64,000 bases of DNA from CAZFLD01 sp964519835 (lineage in GTDB: Bacteria > Spirochaetota > Spirochaetia > DSM-27196 > CAZFLD01), in NCBI GenBank assembly GCA_964519835.1, contig CAZFLD010000012.1, forward strand, positions 1 through 64,000. Reading direction: 5' to 3'. The notes below the pieces were generated by a model that worked only from the letters and a program-made list of their open reading frames with translations, ran no database searches and was not told the DNA's origin. Below, piece by piece: positions 25,589 to 34,493 of this stretch (its first letter is position 1; each line of letters starts with the position of its first letter). The position numbers and the translations under genes were made by a program.

Positions 25589-25798
25589 TTAGCCGGTGGC
25601 TTTCTCTTGCGCTTTCTCCGCGGCTTTCTTTTTGTTTGCCAGCATGGCCTTCGTCATTTTAGAAACCATCATCTTTTTGCCGTCCACTTCTACTTCGTAG
25701 ACGAGCTTCACGCCGGTGCGCCCGCTAATAGGATCTTTGCCTCGCCCGCTATTCGGCGTCTCTTCGCGAAGCGGCTTGCCCCTATGTGCTTTAGACAT
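25589..25798 (-). CDS. Small basic hypothetical protein
   Basis: A 69-residue Lys/Arg-rich protein starting at ATG 25798 with AAGGAGAA about 6 nt upstream. N-terminal half GKPLREETPNSGRGKDPISGRTGVK is polar; a central strand pair (KLVYEVEVDGKKMMVSK) is followed by a Lys/Ala helix (AMLANKKKAAEKAQEK). I do not recognise it. Its composition would suit an RNA- or ribosome-associated protein, but that is a guess. It begins just after an intrinsic terminator of the large upstream gene, so some read-through may drive it. Confidence 0.7.
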   Translation of the reverse strand: MSKAHRGKPLREETPNSGRGKDPISGRTGVKLVYEVEVDGKKMMVSKMTKAMLANKKKAAEKAQEKATG

Positions 25799-25814
25799 AA
25801 CGTTCTCCTTGATC

Positions 25815-25850
25815 AAAAAGCCCCCGGCACCGTGCCGATGCCGAGGGCTT
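25815..25850 (-). terminator. Intrinsic terminator after the Ig/OmpA gene
   Basis: On the minus strand a 12-bp stem with one mismatch (arms 25850-25839 and 25829-25818) and a 9-nt loop is followed by TTTTT (25819-25815). It lies 61 nt after the stop of the large secreted protein and directly before the Shine-Dalgarno of the 69-residue gene, so it could also act as a leader attenuator for that gene. Confidence 0.8.
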
Positions 25851-25910
25851 CCGAAGGTATATGATAAGGTGGGCCGCGTCAAGCGCGCTCCCTTAACAAA
25901 GGGACCTTTT

Positions 25911-28900
25911 CTAATTCTCGCGGTCGAGCCAGAACTCGACGCGGCGGTTCTGCCAGCGCTCTTGCAGATTGCCGTGGGGCACTACGGGCTCGGTGCCACC
26001 CTTGCCGACGGCTTCCATCCGCCTGCTGTCGACACCAAGGATTATCAAAGCACGACGTACTTCGGCGGCGCGCTCTTCGGAAAGCGGCTGTAAGACCTCG
26101 CGTTCCTCTACAGCGCCGCGGTCCGGATAGGCCCAGTACACGCGCACGGCGTGACCCTCAACGGTGATCTCGTACTGCGGATACTTATTCAGAATCTGGG
26201 CAAGCCGCCTCAGCGTCAAGAGGTTCTGTCGCAGTTGGTCCGGCTCCACGTCAAACAAGTTTGCCGTATTCGGGGCAAAAACGATGTTCGGCAGCCGAAT
26301 CCGCAACCTGTCGCCAACCTGGACAACCAGAATGTCTACCGACACGGTCGCCGTAGTCGAGGTAACGTTTCTAAGCTCGTCTTCGACGGTGAGGTTGATC
26401 ACGTAGTCCTCCGCGGACTGCACCAGATCACCGTCGGCCGACCGGCCGTCCCAAGTGATTGTACGCCTAGGCGCGCCCGTGCCGGAGTAGCTCATAAACT
26501 GAGAGCCTCTTGGATCGATAATCTCCATGGACCACCGAGCGATCGGCGATAGATCCATCGAGCTAATCCGAATATTGGCGAAGTCGTCTTCGCCGTTGCC
26601 GTCCGGGCTAAACGGATCAGGCGAAACGGTAAGTGCGGTATCCGGCCCCTCGTTGTCGAGGAGGAAGCTCTGCTCCGTGGTGCCCGTCGCCGACTCACCA
26701 TTGCGGTAGGTAATCTCCACCTCCGCCGTGTAGTTGCCCGGCGTGATAAAACCGTTGTCACCTCGACCGTCCCACTCGAATCGCTCGGTCACAAGACCGC
26801 GGCCATTCACCGCTCTCTTGACCGATCCATCTTCGTGGACAAACCGTAGTTGCCAATCCGTCATGCCTTCCGCCAGCCCCACCTCTATGTCGACGCGGAC
26901 GCGCTCTCGGTATCCGTCCCCGTTGGGCGCAAAAGCGGTAAGGTCAGGCGTAATAGTGACGGATAGCTCGGGCAACGACGTATCGACCGTGATCGGACCT
27001 CTTGTGGCGGTGGGCTCATTTCCGTTGGCGTAGGTCAGGCTTAGCCTCACGGTGTAGTCACCGTCCGCCACCTGTCGGCCGGCGGCGTTTGTGCCTTCCC
27101 AGTCGTAGAAGTTGAGCAGACGCGTTGTTTCTCTGCTTTGGACGATGTTGCCGTTGGGTCCGAGGATCTCGAGGCGGAAGCTGTCCACGCCGTCGGGACG
27201 TTCGATGATCGGGGTGATCCTTACCTCACCAACACGCCCGATGATCCCCGGGGATATGGTGTCGGTAGACACCTCAATGCTCACCGGCGTCGGCCTGGTC
27301 TCTTTTCTGACGGTAACGACGTTGGTCTCGCCGGTGTTACCCAGCTCGTCGGTCGCCGTGGCCGCGATGGTATAGATGCCGTCGGGCACCTCATTGCCGG
27401 CCGCATTGGTTCCATCCCATACGTAGGAGAGCGTGCCGCCGCCTCCGACGGCGCCGAGCTCGATATCGAACTGGTCTCCCCTTTCACCTTCAAAGCTTGC
27501 GGTCCAACTCTCCTGCGACTCGCTTGTGAGCGTGAGGGTGACATCCGGTTTGGTGGTTCCGCCGAAGAGGGTACGGCCGATTGACAGTGTGGCAGACGGA
27601 GCCGGGATTTGCTTTCTGATAAGCGTGCTATTGGTTGTTCCGCGGTTGTCGTATTCATCGACGGCGTAGGCGTAAACCTCATACACACCGTCCGGCAGAA
27701 GCGATCCGTCGGGCGCACGCCCGCTCCAGGTGTAGCTCACGCTTCCGGATGCGCCGACGCTGCCGAGGTCGACCTCAAAGGCGTCGGTATCCTCGCCGTC
27801 CACGACGAGCATCCAGGCCTCGGTATCCTCGGAACTAAGGCTAAAGGTCACGTCGTCCCGGCCGGGGCTCCCAAAGCGGGTTGTATCGACCGACAGCCGA
27901 CCCACCGGCGGCGGAACAAGCTTTCGAATCCGTACACGGTTGGTTTCGCCGCGGTTGCCGTAGGGATCCGTGGCAAAGGCGAAGATTTCGTACACGCCGT
28001 CGGGCAGAAGCTCGCCTTCAAGGGAACGTCCGTCCCACTCAAAAGTCACATCGCCCTCGGCAGTCGAACCGGCCGCGAACTCGTTGCGCTCACCGTCAGG
28101 ATAGACGACAACACCGGTCCAGACTTGGTCGGCGTCGGAAGTTAGGGTGACGGTTGTGCTCGGGGTTTCCCGATCGCCGATCGTGCCCTCCGAAACCGAT
28201 ACGCGCCCCGATGGAGCCGTGGTATCCACGGTGATGGGTCCAGCCTGGGCAGAGGGCATATTTCCGTTGAGGTAGACGACTTGCAAATCAACTGTGTATT
28301 CGCCGTCCGGTACAGGAAGGTTTGCATTGTTCCGACCGTCCCAGACAAAGCTCTCCAACGGAGTATTTATCGTCCTGGAGCGAACCACCCGGTTATTGGC
28401 ATCCCGTATATAGAACAGAAAGTCGTCTACCCGCTCGGTGATCTCGAGATCGATCCCGATTTCAATTGTATCGAGGATGCCGTCACGACCAGGTGAGAAT
28501 GTCGTCTGATCGGGCAGAGTAATACCAACCGGCGTTTCTCGAGAATCCTTGACGACCGTTATGCGGTTCGATTCGCCGCGGTTTCCGGCGGCGTCGAAGG
28601 CGTACGCGACCACTGAGTACGTGTCGTTGGGTACTTCTTCACCCGTTATCCACGTGCCGTCCCAGCGATAGGGGAAATCGTCTTCCGTCAGGCCGAGGTC
28701 CGTCGGCGTAAACTCGATCTCGAGTCCGGACTGGCTTGTGACCGCTATCGTCCAGCCCAAGTCGAAAGAGTCGCTTCGGAAGGTGATGTCGACCGCCGGC
28801 TTGGTTTCGCCGCCGAAAATCGGCTGGCCCGTGGGGGTCGTGGTTGTCGTGGTTACAATTGATGCCCCCATTGATGCCGTGGGAGCGGTGGTGTCTACGG

Positions 28901-30086
28901 TAAATGTCGACGGCTCAGAGACCCGTGTGGTGCCGTCGAGGTACTCGGCCCGGATGAAAACCTCGTACCCACCATCCTCCAAAACACGTGAAAAACCGTC
29001 ACGGCCATCGAAGGTGATTGTATCGGGAACCTCATCGGTTCCGCTAAAGCTTCGAAGGACGTTGCCGTCGTTGCCCGGAGGCGTTACTGCCGCGGTCCAT
29101 GAGACGACGGAATCGGTCTCCGAGATGCTCGGAGTGAAGTCGATAGTGTCCTGCCGTCCGTCACCGTTGGGAGATACCAACGCGTTACCGGCGACAGAAA
29201 TGTCGACGTCCGGATCGACGGTGCTCACACGAACCTCTACCGCTTCCGCGCTTGTGGTGTTCCCCGCGCGGTCGGTACCGGTAAGCACATAGGAGTACGT
29301 ACCGTCAGGGACGAGGGTTCCTTCGCCGTCGGTACCGTCCCAGGTCATATCGCGGGGAGAGGTATCGCGGGCCGGAGAACCGGTCATGTTGTCCGCAAGT
29401 GTTACGGAATAGACCTCCTCTCCAGATTCGTTGTTAAAACTTCCGACCCACGATGGTTCGCGACTCCCGTCCTGATTTACGTTGACGGTGTCGCGGCGAT
29501 CGTCGTTGTTGGGTGAAAAGATTTCGTACTGGAAACTCACCGTGTCGATAACCGGCACTTCGTTGTCTATGATAATTTTGTACGGCGGCGTAGAGACTTC
29601 GGTGCCTGCGTCGTCGGCAATGGTCAGAACGTAGGTGTAGTCCCCGTCCGGAACGTACTCTCCCTCCGCGGCACCGGAAATGTTGGTGTCGAAGGCCTCA
29701 TTGTACGTGCCGTTCCACTCGAATTGCTCCGGCAGCTCAACGCGGGGCTTATCGCCCCCAAAAATGTTGCCGAAAAAATCGCGCCGCTCCGCCTCGACGG
29801 CGGACACCTGATGCACAATGCGGCCGGAGGCGTTGTAGACGGTAAAACGAAACTCGACAATAACCAGATCCTCGCTTGGAACCGCCACTTCGCCGCCAAA
29901 GGGCAGGGTAAAAAGGTCCTGCACACCGTCCTCGACTCCCGGCGACAAATAGACGGGGCCTTGCGGCTCGACGTTTAGCTGTGTCGGTGTTACGTCTTCT
30001 TGACCACCCCCGGCAAAAGCTGCCGAGACGGAAAAGGCGGCAAAAATGATCAAAAGGAACGCTCGATTTGCTTTGCATCTACTCAT
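25911..30086 (-). CDS. Large secreted protein with FlgD-like Ig repeats and C-terminal OmpA domain
   Basis: About 1391 residues from ATG 30086 (GGAG 7 nt upstream). A signal peptide (residues 1-25, ending SAAFA) is followed by GGGQED. Some eleven Ig-like repeats of about 90-110 residues follow, each closing with a pattern such as DGVYEIFAFATDPYGN or DGDYTVRLSLTYANGN and containing FSPN-type turns (IFSPNNDD, SPNGDG, FAPNGDG). The last ~130 residues are an OmpA/MotB-like peptidoglycan-binding domain (NIVFAPNTANLFD, YEITVEGHAV, LSEERAAEVRRALI, NRRVEFWL). Probably a long periplasmic or surface structure anchored to peptidoglycan. A terminator follows. Confidence 0.88.
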   Translation of the reverse strand: MSRCKANRAFLLIIFAAFSVSAAFAGGGQEDVTPTQLNVEPQGPVYLSPGVEDGVQDLFTLPFGGEVAVPSEDLVIVEFRFTVYNASGRIVHQVSAVEAERRDFFGNIFGGDKPRVELPEQFEWNGTYNEAFDTNISGAAEGEYVPDGDYTYVLTIADDAGTEVSTPPYKIIIDNEVPVIDTVSFQYEIFSPNNDDRRDTVNVNQDGSREPSWVGSFNNESGEEVYSVTLADNMTGSPARDTSPRDMTWDGTDGEGTLVPDGTYSYVLTGTDRAGNTTSAEAVEVRVSTVDPDVDISVAGNALVSPNGDGRQDTIDFTPSISETDSVVSWTAAVTPPGNDGNVLRSFSGTDEVPDTITFDGRDGFSRVLEDGGYEVFIRAEYLDGTTRVSEPSTFTVDTTAPTASMGASIVTTTTTTPTGQPIFGGETKPAVDITFRSDSFDLGWTIAVTSQSGLEIEFTPTDLGLTEDDFPYRWDGTWITGEEVPNDTYSVVAYAFDAAGNRGESNRITVVKDSRETPVGITLPDQTTFSPGRDGILDTIEIGIDLEITERVDDFLFYIRDANNRVVRSRTINTPLESFVWDGRNNANLPVPDGEYTVDLQVVYLNGNMPSAQAGPITVDTTAPSGRVSVSEGTIGDRETPSTTVTLTSDADQVWTGVVVYPDGERNEFAAGSTAEGDVTFEWDGRSLEGELLPDGVYEIFAFATDPYGNRGETNRVRIRKLVPPPVGRLSVDTTRFGSPGRDDVTFSLSSEDTEAWMLVVDGEDTDAFEVDLGSVGASGSVSYTWSGRAPDGSLLPDGVYEVYAYAVDEYDNRGTTNSTLIRKQIPAPSATLSIGRTLFGGTTKPDVTLTLTSESQESWTASFEGERGDQFDIELGAVGGGGTLSYVWDGTNAAGNEVPDGIYTIAATATDELGNTGETNVVTVRKETRPTPVSIEVSTDTISPGIIGRVGEVRITPIIERPDGVDSFRLEILGPNGNIVQSRETTRLLNFYDWEGTNAAGRQVADGDYTVRLSLTYANGNEPTATRGPITVDTSLPELSVTITPDLTAFAPNGDGYRERVRVDIEVGLAEGMTDWQLRFVHEDGSVKRAVNGRGLVTERFEWDGRGDNGFITPGNYTAEVEITYRNGESATGTTEQSFLLDNEGPDTALTVSPDPFSPDGNGEDDFANIRISSMDLSPIARWSMEIIDPRGSQFMSYSGTGAPRRTITWDGRSADGDLVQSAEDYVINLTVEDELRNVTSTTATVSVDILVVQVGDRLRIRLPNIVFAPNTANLFDVEPDQLRQNLLTLRRLAQILNKYPQYEITVEGHAVRVYWAYPDRGAVEEREVLQPLSEERAAEVRRALIILGVDSRRMEAVGKGGTEPVVPHGNLQERWQNRRVEFWLDREN

Positions 30087-30157
30087 TGTTGTCTCCGTTA
30101 TGTGGCTGAAAGAGGCCCAATACTTCTCCCCAACATCCCCGTCGGACCTCACCGCAA

Positions 30158-30166
30158 AGTATAACA
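30158..30166 (-). promoter_or_regulatory. Extended -10 promoter for the Ig/OmpA gene
   Basis: Minus-strand TGTTATACT (30166-30158) fits an extended -10 (TG-n-TATACT); no good -35 is seen. The predicted leader is about 65 nt before ATG 30086. Confidence 0.5.
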
Positions 30167-30287
30167 CATTCGGCCTTCATCAGACATAAAAGTCCACACA
30201 GTGCGATTTGTAACGGAGTATTGCAAAAACTTAGCCAGGTGGCTACGCTCCCCGAACATCGGCAAGCCCCGGCTGTTCCTGAGCGGT

Positions 30288-32123
30288 TTACGCCCAGGCG
30301 CCCGCAAGCTGGTCGTCTTCTTCTTTGCGGAACTGGTTGGTATAGAGCCGAAAGTAGTAGCCGCGCCGTTCGAGAAGCTGCGCATGGGTGCCTTCTTCCG
30401 TAACAATGCCGTTTCTCAGAACCAGAATCCGGTCCGCTCGGCGAATCGTAGACAGCCGATGGGCGATAATAAAGCTCGTCCGGTTCACAAGCACGCGCGC
30501 CACGGCGTCTTGTATCAATGCCTCGGTTTCCGTGTCGATGGAAGAGGTGGCCTCGTCTAGGACAAATATCACCGGATCCGCCAACACCGCTCGCGCAAAG
30601 GAGACAAGCTGTTTTTCTCCCGTGGAGAGCAGTCCGCCCCCCTCCCCCACATCCGTGTCGTAGCCGTCAGCGAGGCGGCTTATAAACGAGTCGGCGTGAA
30701 CCAACTTGGCGGCCTGCTCCACCTCGTCGTCCGTGGCCTCGAGCCGCCCATATCGGATGTTCTCGCGAATGCTGCCGCTAAACAAATGAGGCGCCTGCAG
30801 CACATAGCCCAGGTGTGAGTGGAGCCAGAGCTGTGAGCGATCCCGGTAATCCACACCGTCTATCAAGATGCGCCCCTCGTTAGGCTCGTAGAATCGGCAG
30901 GCGAGATTTACGATTGTGCTCTTCCCCGACCCGGTCTCCCCCACAAGCGCAATGGTTTCGCCCGCCTCAACTTCGAGGGAGAAGTCCTTTAGGACCTGCT
31001 CCCCTTCGACGTAGGCAAAGCTCACGCCTTCGAAGGTGATCCTGCCGTCGGGCCGATCCCAGTTCTGCCGCTTCGCGTCAAAGACGTCTCCGTAGAGCAT
31101 CCGTACCTCTTCGCGGTCCTTGATCTCGGGCTCGGTATTGATCAGCGACAAAAGCCGCTCCGCGGACGCCTGCGCCGCCTGCATTGCCGACAGCACCCGG
31201 GCGAGCTCACGCACCGGTTCAAAAAACTGCACCGTGTAGCCGAGGAAGGCCACAAGCGTTCCATAGGTGATAATCTCGCTCTGCAGCCGGACACCGCCGA
31301 GCCAGAGGGCCAGGCCCGTGCCGATGCTGCCGAGGGCCAAGACAATCGGCAGGTAGACGGCGGAAAAGAGCGCCGCCCGAATGGACGACGAGCGCATCCT
31401 ACCGGTCAGCCCCTGAAACTCCTCGAGGTTTGCCCCCTCGCGATTGAGGGTCTTTGTAGTCTTTGCGCCGACGATGCCCTCGTTGTAGGCGCCGGAGATC
31501 TTTGAGTTTGTCTTCCTCACCTCCCGTTGTGCCTTGAGGATGCGCTTCTGAAAGTAGGCGCTTGCCACCGCAAGGGCAGGCACGACGGCCAGCACGATGA
31601 GCCCGAGCACAACGTTCATCACCAGCATAAACACCGAAATGGCGAGCATCATCGTCATTCCCCAAACGATGTCCACAATGCTCCACGAGATTGTCTCTCC
31701 GAGGCGCTGACTGTCGGATGTCATTCGAGCCATGATCCAGCCCACGGGTGTCTTATCGTAGTAGCTAAAGGAGAGCTCCTGCAGGCGCGTAAAGCCGATG
31801 CGTCGTAAGTCGTAGCAGATCTCCATCTCGAGCTTTCCCGCTATCGCAATCAGAGCCCAGACGTTAAACGCTTGGATGGCTACGACCACCGCGTAGAGCA
31901 CAATAAAGCCGACCAGTCCTTCCCGTGTTCCCGGCACGATAAACTGGTCGACGGCGTACCGATTCAGGAGCGGAAAGAGCGCGTCGATGACCGCAACGGC
32001 AACCATAACAATCAAGAGCAGGATTACCAGCTTCTTGTAGGGTTTTACGTAGCGCAACAACTGCTTCCACAACGAGAAACTGAATTTCTGCGCGTAGTCT
32101 TGTTCTTCAAATGAGTGGCTCAC
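30288..32123 (-). CDS. Heterodimeric ABC exporter subunit (BmrD/YheH-like)
   Basis: A 611-residue half-transporter: six membrane helices in the first ~325 residues, then an ATPase domain with Walker A GETGSGKST (K401), Walker B FVLDEATSS (catalytic E524) and H-loop IIAHRLSTI. Its signature motif is altered (LSTGEKQL instead of LSGGQ). Its intact Walker site would pair with the canonical LSGGQKQR of the partner, making the working ATP site of an asymmetric dimer. The start overlaps the partner gene by 4 nt (ATGA). Substrates of the family are drugs, lipids or peptides. Confidence 0.9.
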   Translation of the reverse strand: MSHSFEEQDYAQKFSFSLWKQLLRYVKPYKKLVILLLIVMVAVAVIDALFPLLNRYAVDQFIVPGTREGLVGFIVLYAVVVAIQAFNVWALIAIAGKLEMEICYDLRRIGFTRLQELSFSYYDKTPVGWIMARMTSDSQRLGETISWSIVDIVWGMTMMLAISVFMLVMNVVLGLIVLAVVPALAVASAYFQKRILKAQREVRKTNSKISGAYNEGIVGAKTTKTLNREGANLEEFQGLTGRMRSSSIRAALFSAVYLPIVLALGSIGTGLALWLGGVRLQSEIITYGTLVAFLGYTVQFFEPVRELARVLSAMQAAQASAERLLSLINTEPEIKDREEVRMLYGDVFDAKRQNWDRPDGRITFEGVSFAYVEGEQVLKDFSLEVEAGETIALVGETGSGKSTIVNLACRFYEPNEGRILIDGVDYRDRSQLWLHSHLGYVLQAPHLFSGSIRENIRYGRLEATDDEVEQAAKLVHADSFISRLADGYDTDVGEGGGLLSTGEKQLVSFARAVLADPVIFVLDEATSSIDTETEALIQDAVARVLVNRTSFIIAHRLSTIRRADRILVLRNGIVTEEGTHAQLLERRGYYFRLYTNQFRKEEDDQLAGAWA

Positions 32124-33976
32124 ACTGAACCTCCAATAGGCGTGGTGCCCAACTCTTTTGCAAGCTCGTCCTCGAGGCTGTTCTGGATCTCCCAGACACG
32201 TCGGTACAAGCCCTCCTGTCCAATGAGGGAGTCGTGGTCGCCGATCTGGCGCACAGCGCCTCCCTCAAGTACCACAATCCGATCCGCGTTCTGCACCGTC
32301 GAAAGGCGATGCGAGATGATAATCGTCGTCGGTCCCATACCGGTACCGCCGGCGCCCTCGCCACCGGCCCCTCGGGCGACAAGGGCGTCTCGAATGGCCA
32401 TGTCGGTCTCCGTATCCACCGCGGACAGTGAATCGTCAAAAATGAGTATCGGGGCCTCCTGCACAAGCGCCCGCGCAATTGCCACCCGTTGTTTTTGCCC
32501 GCCGGAGAGCGTAACTCCCCGCTCTCCAACCGGCGTTTCATAGCCCTTGTCAAAAGCGAGGATCACGTCGTGAACCGACGCGGTGCGGGCCGCCTCGAAA
32601 AGCTGTGCCTCTTGGGCCTCGCGCCGGGCGAGACCGATGTTTTCCCTGAGCGTCTTGGCGTACAAAAACGGCTCTTGGAGCACGATCGCGATATTGCGTC
32701 GAATCCACTCCTTGTCGATCGTCTTGAGCTCCACCCCGTCGATGCCTATGGAGCCTTCCTGATAGTCGTAGAGGCGCGGTAAGAGATGCACGAGACTCGT
32801 CTTTCCGGACCCCGTGGGCCCGAGAATGGCGAGAGTCTCCCCCGGTTTAATGGAAAAGCTCACGTCGTCGAGGATCTTAGGCCCCTTGGGATACGAGAAG
32901 CCGACTCCCCTGAGCTCGATGTGGCCGAGCACATCCGGCTTGGCGTCACCGTCGCGGGGCTCCCTCTGCGTCTCGAGCACCTCGGCGATACGGCCGAACG
33001 CCACCGTCGCCTTGCCCATGTCCGCGAGGATGCGCCCCATCTGCCGCAACGGCCACAGAAGCATCCCCTCGTAGGTCAAAAAGACAAGGAGAGTGCCGAT
33101 CGTGATTCGCCCTTCGATACCCCAGTGGGTACCCACAAGCAGGATAACGCCGATCTGCGCCATGCTCAGAAAGTCCGATATCGACCAGTATCCCGCGAGA
33201 AGCCTGATTAGGCCGTAGGTCAGATCGGTGTACTCGCGGTTGCGTGCCTCGAACTTGTCCGCCTCAAAGCGTTGCCTGGCAAACGCACGCACAACACGGA
33301 CGCCCGATAAGTTTTCCTGCAGCACAACGGACATCCGTCCTTCCGCTTCGTCCGACCGTTTGAACACCACCTGCACCTTCTTGAAAAAGAAAAACGAGAA
33401 GAGCACAACGATGGGGATAATCGGGACCGAAACAAGAGTAAGTCCGATGTCGACACTTAGCATCAGCGGTACCGCCACCGCCACCATCGCAAGAGCTCGC
33501 CCGACTTCCACAAGCTGGATCGCCAAGAAGCGACGGATGGTCTCGACATCCGAAGTCGCCCGCTGGATCAAGTCGCCGGTCTCCGCGTGGACGTGGTAGT
33601 CGAAGCTCAGGTGCTGCAGATGGTCGTAGAGGCGATCCCGAATGCGCTGCGCGATCGACTCCGATGCCACCGCGGACCAGCGCCCGTGGAGATAGGAGAA
33701 CAGCCCGTTTCCGATCGTGAACAGCACAACCGCGATGGAGCAGACCCAGAGTGTGTCGGCGAGTCCGTCCGGTCCACCAAACGGGCGCAATAGGTCCCCG
33801 AGCCATGGGGCAAGGTTCGCAGGCTCGTCTCCGATAACCGAGTCGATGGCAAAGCGCAGTACAAGCGGCGCAACAAACGAGAACAAGGTGGCGATGATCG
33901 TAGCCGTCAACGTTCCCGCGTAGCGAAGCTTGTCGCCTCTAAGGATTTCGAAAAACAGATTCTTTCGTGGTGACAT
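32120..33976 (-). CDS. Heterodimeric ABC exporter subunit (BmrC/YheI-like)
   Basis: A 618-residue half-transporter starting at ATG 33976 (MSPRKNLFFE) with GAGGA about 6 nt upstream. Six-helix membrane domain with HVHAETGDLIQRATSDVE, Walker A GPTGSGKTS (K392), signature LSGGQKQR, Walker B LIFDDSLSAVD with Asp (D515) replacing the catalytic Glu, and H-loop IIISHRLSTV. The degenerate Walker B and the partner's altered signature form the weak ATP site, as in BmrCD or TM287/288. The frame stays open far upstream through a repeat array and the N-run, but that part is not credible as protein. First gene of the exporter pair. Confidence 0.9.
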   Translation of the reverse strand: MSPRKNLFFEILRGDKLRYAGTLTATIIATLFSFVAPLVLRFAIDSVIGDEPANLAPWLGDLLRPFGGPDGLADTLWVCSIAVVLFTIGNGLFSYLHGRWSAVASESIAQRIRDRLYDHLQHLSFDYHVHAETGDLIQRATSDVETIRRFLAIQLVEVGRALAMVAVAVPLMLSVDIGLTLVSVPIIPIVVLFSFFFFKKVQVVFKRSDEAEGRMSVVLQENLSGVRVVRAFARQRFEADKFEARNREYTDLTYGLIRLLAGYWSISDFLSMAQIGVILLVGTHWGIEGRITIGTLLVFLTYEGMLLWPLRQMGRILADMGKATVAFGRIAEVLETQREPRDGDAKPDVLGHIELRGVGFSYPKGPKILDDVSFSIKPGETLAILGPTGSGKTSLVHLLPRLYDYQEGSIGIDGVELKTIDKEWIRRNIAIVLQEPFLYAKTLRENIGLARREAQEAQLFEAARTASVHDVILAFDKGYETPVGERGVTLSGGQKQRVAIARALVQEAPILIFDDSLSAVDTETDMAIRDALVARGAGGEGAGGTGMGPTTIIISHRLSTVQNADRIVVLEGGAVRQIGDHDSLIGQEGLYRRVWEIQNSLEDELAKELGTTPIGGSV

Positions 33977-34022
33977 TGCTTCCTCTTGCTTACGCGCCGG
34001 CCACTGGTGGGCGGCGTCTCCG

Positions 34023-34041
34023 TCCGGCGTCTTACGCCGGA
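34023..34041 (-). promoter_or_regulatory. Perfect 8-bp hairpin upstream of exporter start
   Basis: TCCGGCGT (34023-34030) and ACGCCGGA (34034-34041) pair fully across a 3-nt loop, about 47 nt before the exporter ATG. No T-run follows on the minus strand, so it is not an intrinsic terminator. Confidence 0.5.
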
Positions 34042-34043
34042 TA

Positions 34044-34340
34044 GCTCCCACAGCCGCGCCCTGGTACGACGCGACCACCTGCCAAGGGCATCTCGGAGTA
34101 CCGAGCTGCCGTCTTCCTCTNNNNNNNNNNNNNNNNNNNNNNNNNNNNNNNNNNNNNNNNNNNNNNNNNNNNNNNNNNNNNNNNNNNNNNNNNNNNNNNN
34201 NNNNNNNNNNNNNNNNNNNNCGGTGCCCGTCGGAACGGCCACCTGCCGGCGGCACCTTCCTTCGGAAGCTGCCGTCTTCCTCTCGGTGCCCGTCGGAACG
34301 GCCACCTGCCGGCGGCACCTTCCTTCGGAAGCTGCCGTTA
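34044..34340 (-). repeat. 63-bp tandem repeats forming hairpins
   Basis: One complete unit (34221-34283) and most of a second (34284-34340, ending in GCCGT) are identical; the tail of another unit abuts the gap at 34104-34120. Each unit on the minus strand forms GGCA-G-CTTCC-GAA-GGAAG-G-TGCC. A diverged copy before the exporter keeps the same stem with different bases (CTCGG/CCGAG) and a mismatch at the same place. The true copy number is unknown because the assembly breaks inside the array. Confidence 0.75.
34121..34220. other. Assembly gap (100 N)
   Basis: Exactly 100 N, the usual placeholder for a gap of unknown length. The same repeat sequence is present on both sides, so the gap was probably caused by the tandem array. 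Confidence 0.97.
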
Positions 34341-34369
34341 AAAAAAGCCCCGGGGGATCCCGGGGCTTT
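34340..34369 (-). terminator. Intrinsic terminator in exporter leader
   Basis: A perfect 11-bp stem (AAAGCCCCGGG at 34344-34354 with CCCGGGGCTTT at 34359-34369, 4-nt loop). On the minus strand it is followed by a T7 run (34346-34340, partly within the stem). It sits between the 21-codon ORF and the repeats. Confidence 0.8.
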
Positions 34370-34434
34370 CTCGCGGCCACCTACTGGTGGCGGGCGAACC
34401 GTAGTGCCGGATGAACCCGGTAACTGCCGCCCAA

Positions 34435-34453
34435 CACCCCGCACTGCGGGGTG
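34435..34453 (-). promoter_or_regulatory. Perfect 8-bp hairpin between the two leader terminators
   Basis: CACCCCGC (34435-34442) and GCGGGGTG (34446-34453) pair fully across a 3-nt loop. No T-run follows, so it is a structural element rather than a terminator. Confidence 0.5.
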
Positions 34454-34456
34454 CGC

Positions 34457-34493
34457 AAAAAAAAACGGGATCGACTCAAGAAGCCGATCCCGT
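34457..34493 (-). terminator. Intrinsic terminator after 21-codon ORF
   Basis: On the minus strand ACGGGATCG (34493-34485) pairs fully with CGATCCCGT (34473-34465) across an 11-nt loop and is followed by a T9 run (34465-34457). It starts 24 nt after the small ORF's stop codon. The 5' arm is preceded by GC, making GCACG that could instead pair with CGTGC at the end of the small ORF. Confidence 0.88.

Noticed and set aside
34044..34340. CRISPR array
   Set aside because: The repeats are directly contiguous 63-bp units without unique spacers, and no cas gene is present.
33977..34444. In-frame upstream extension of the exporter gene through the repeat array and N-run
   Set aside because: It reads through a perfect terminator hairpin and low-complexity repeats, while ATG 33976 has a good ribosome binding site and matches the family start.
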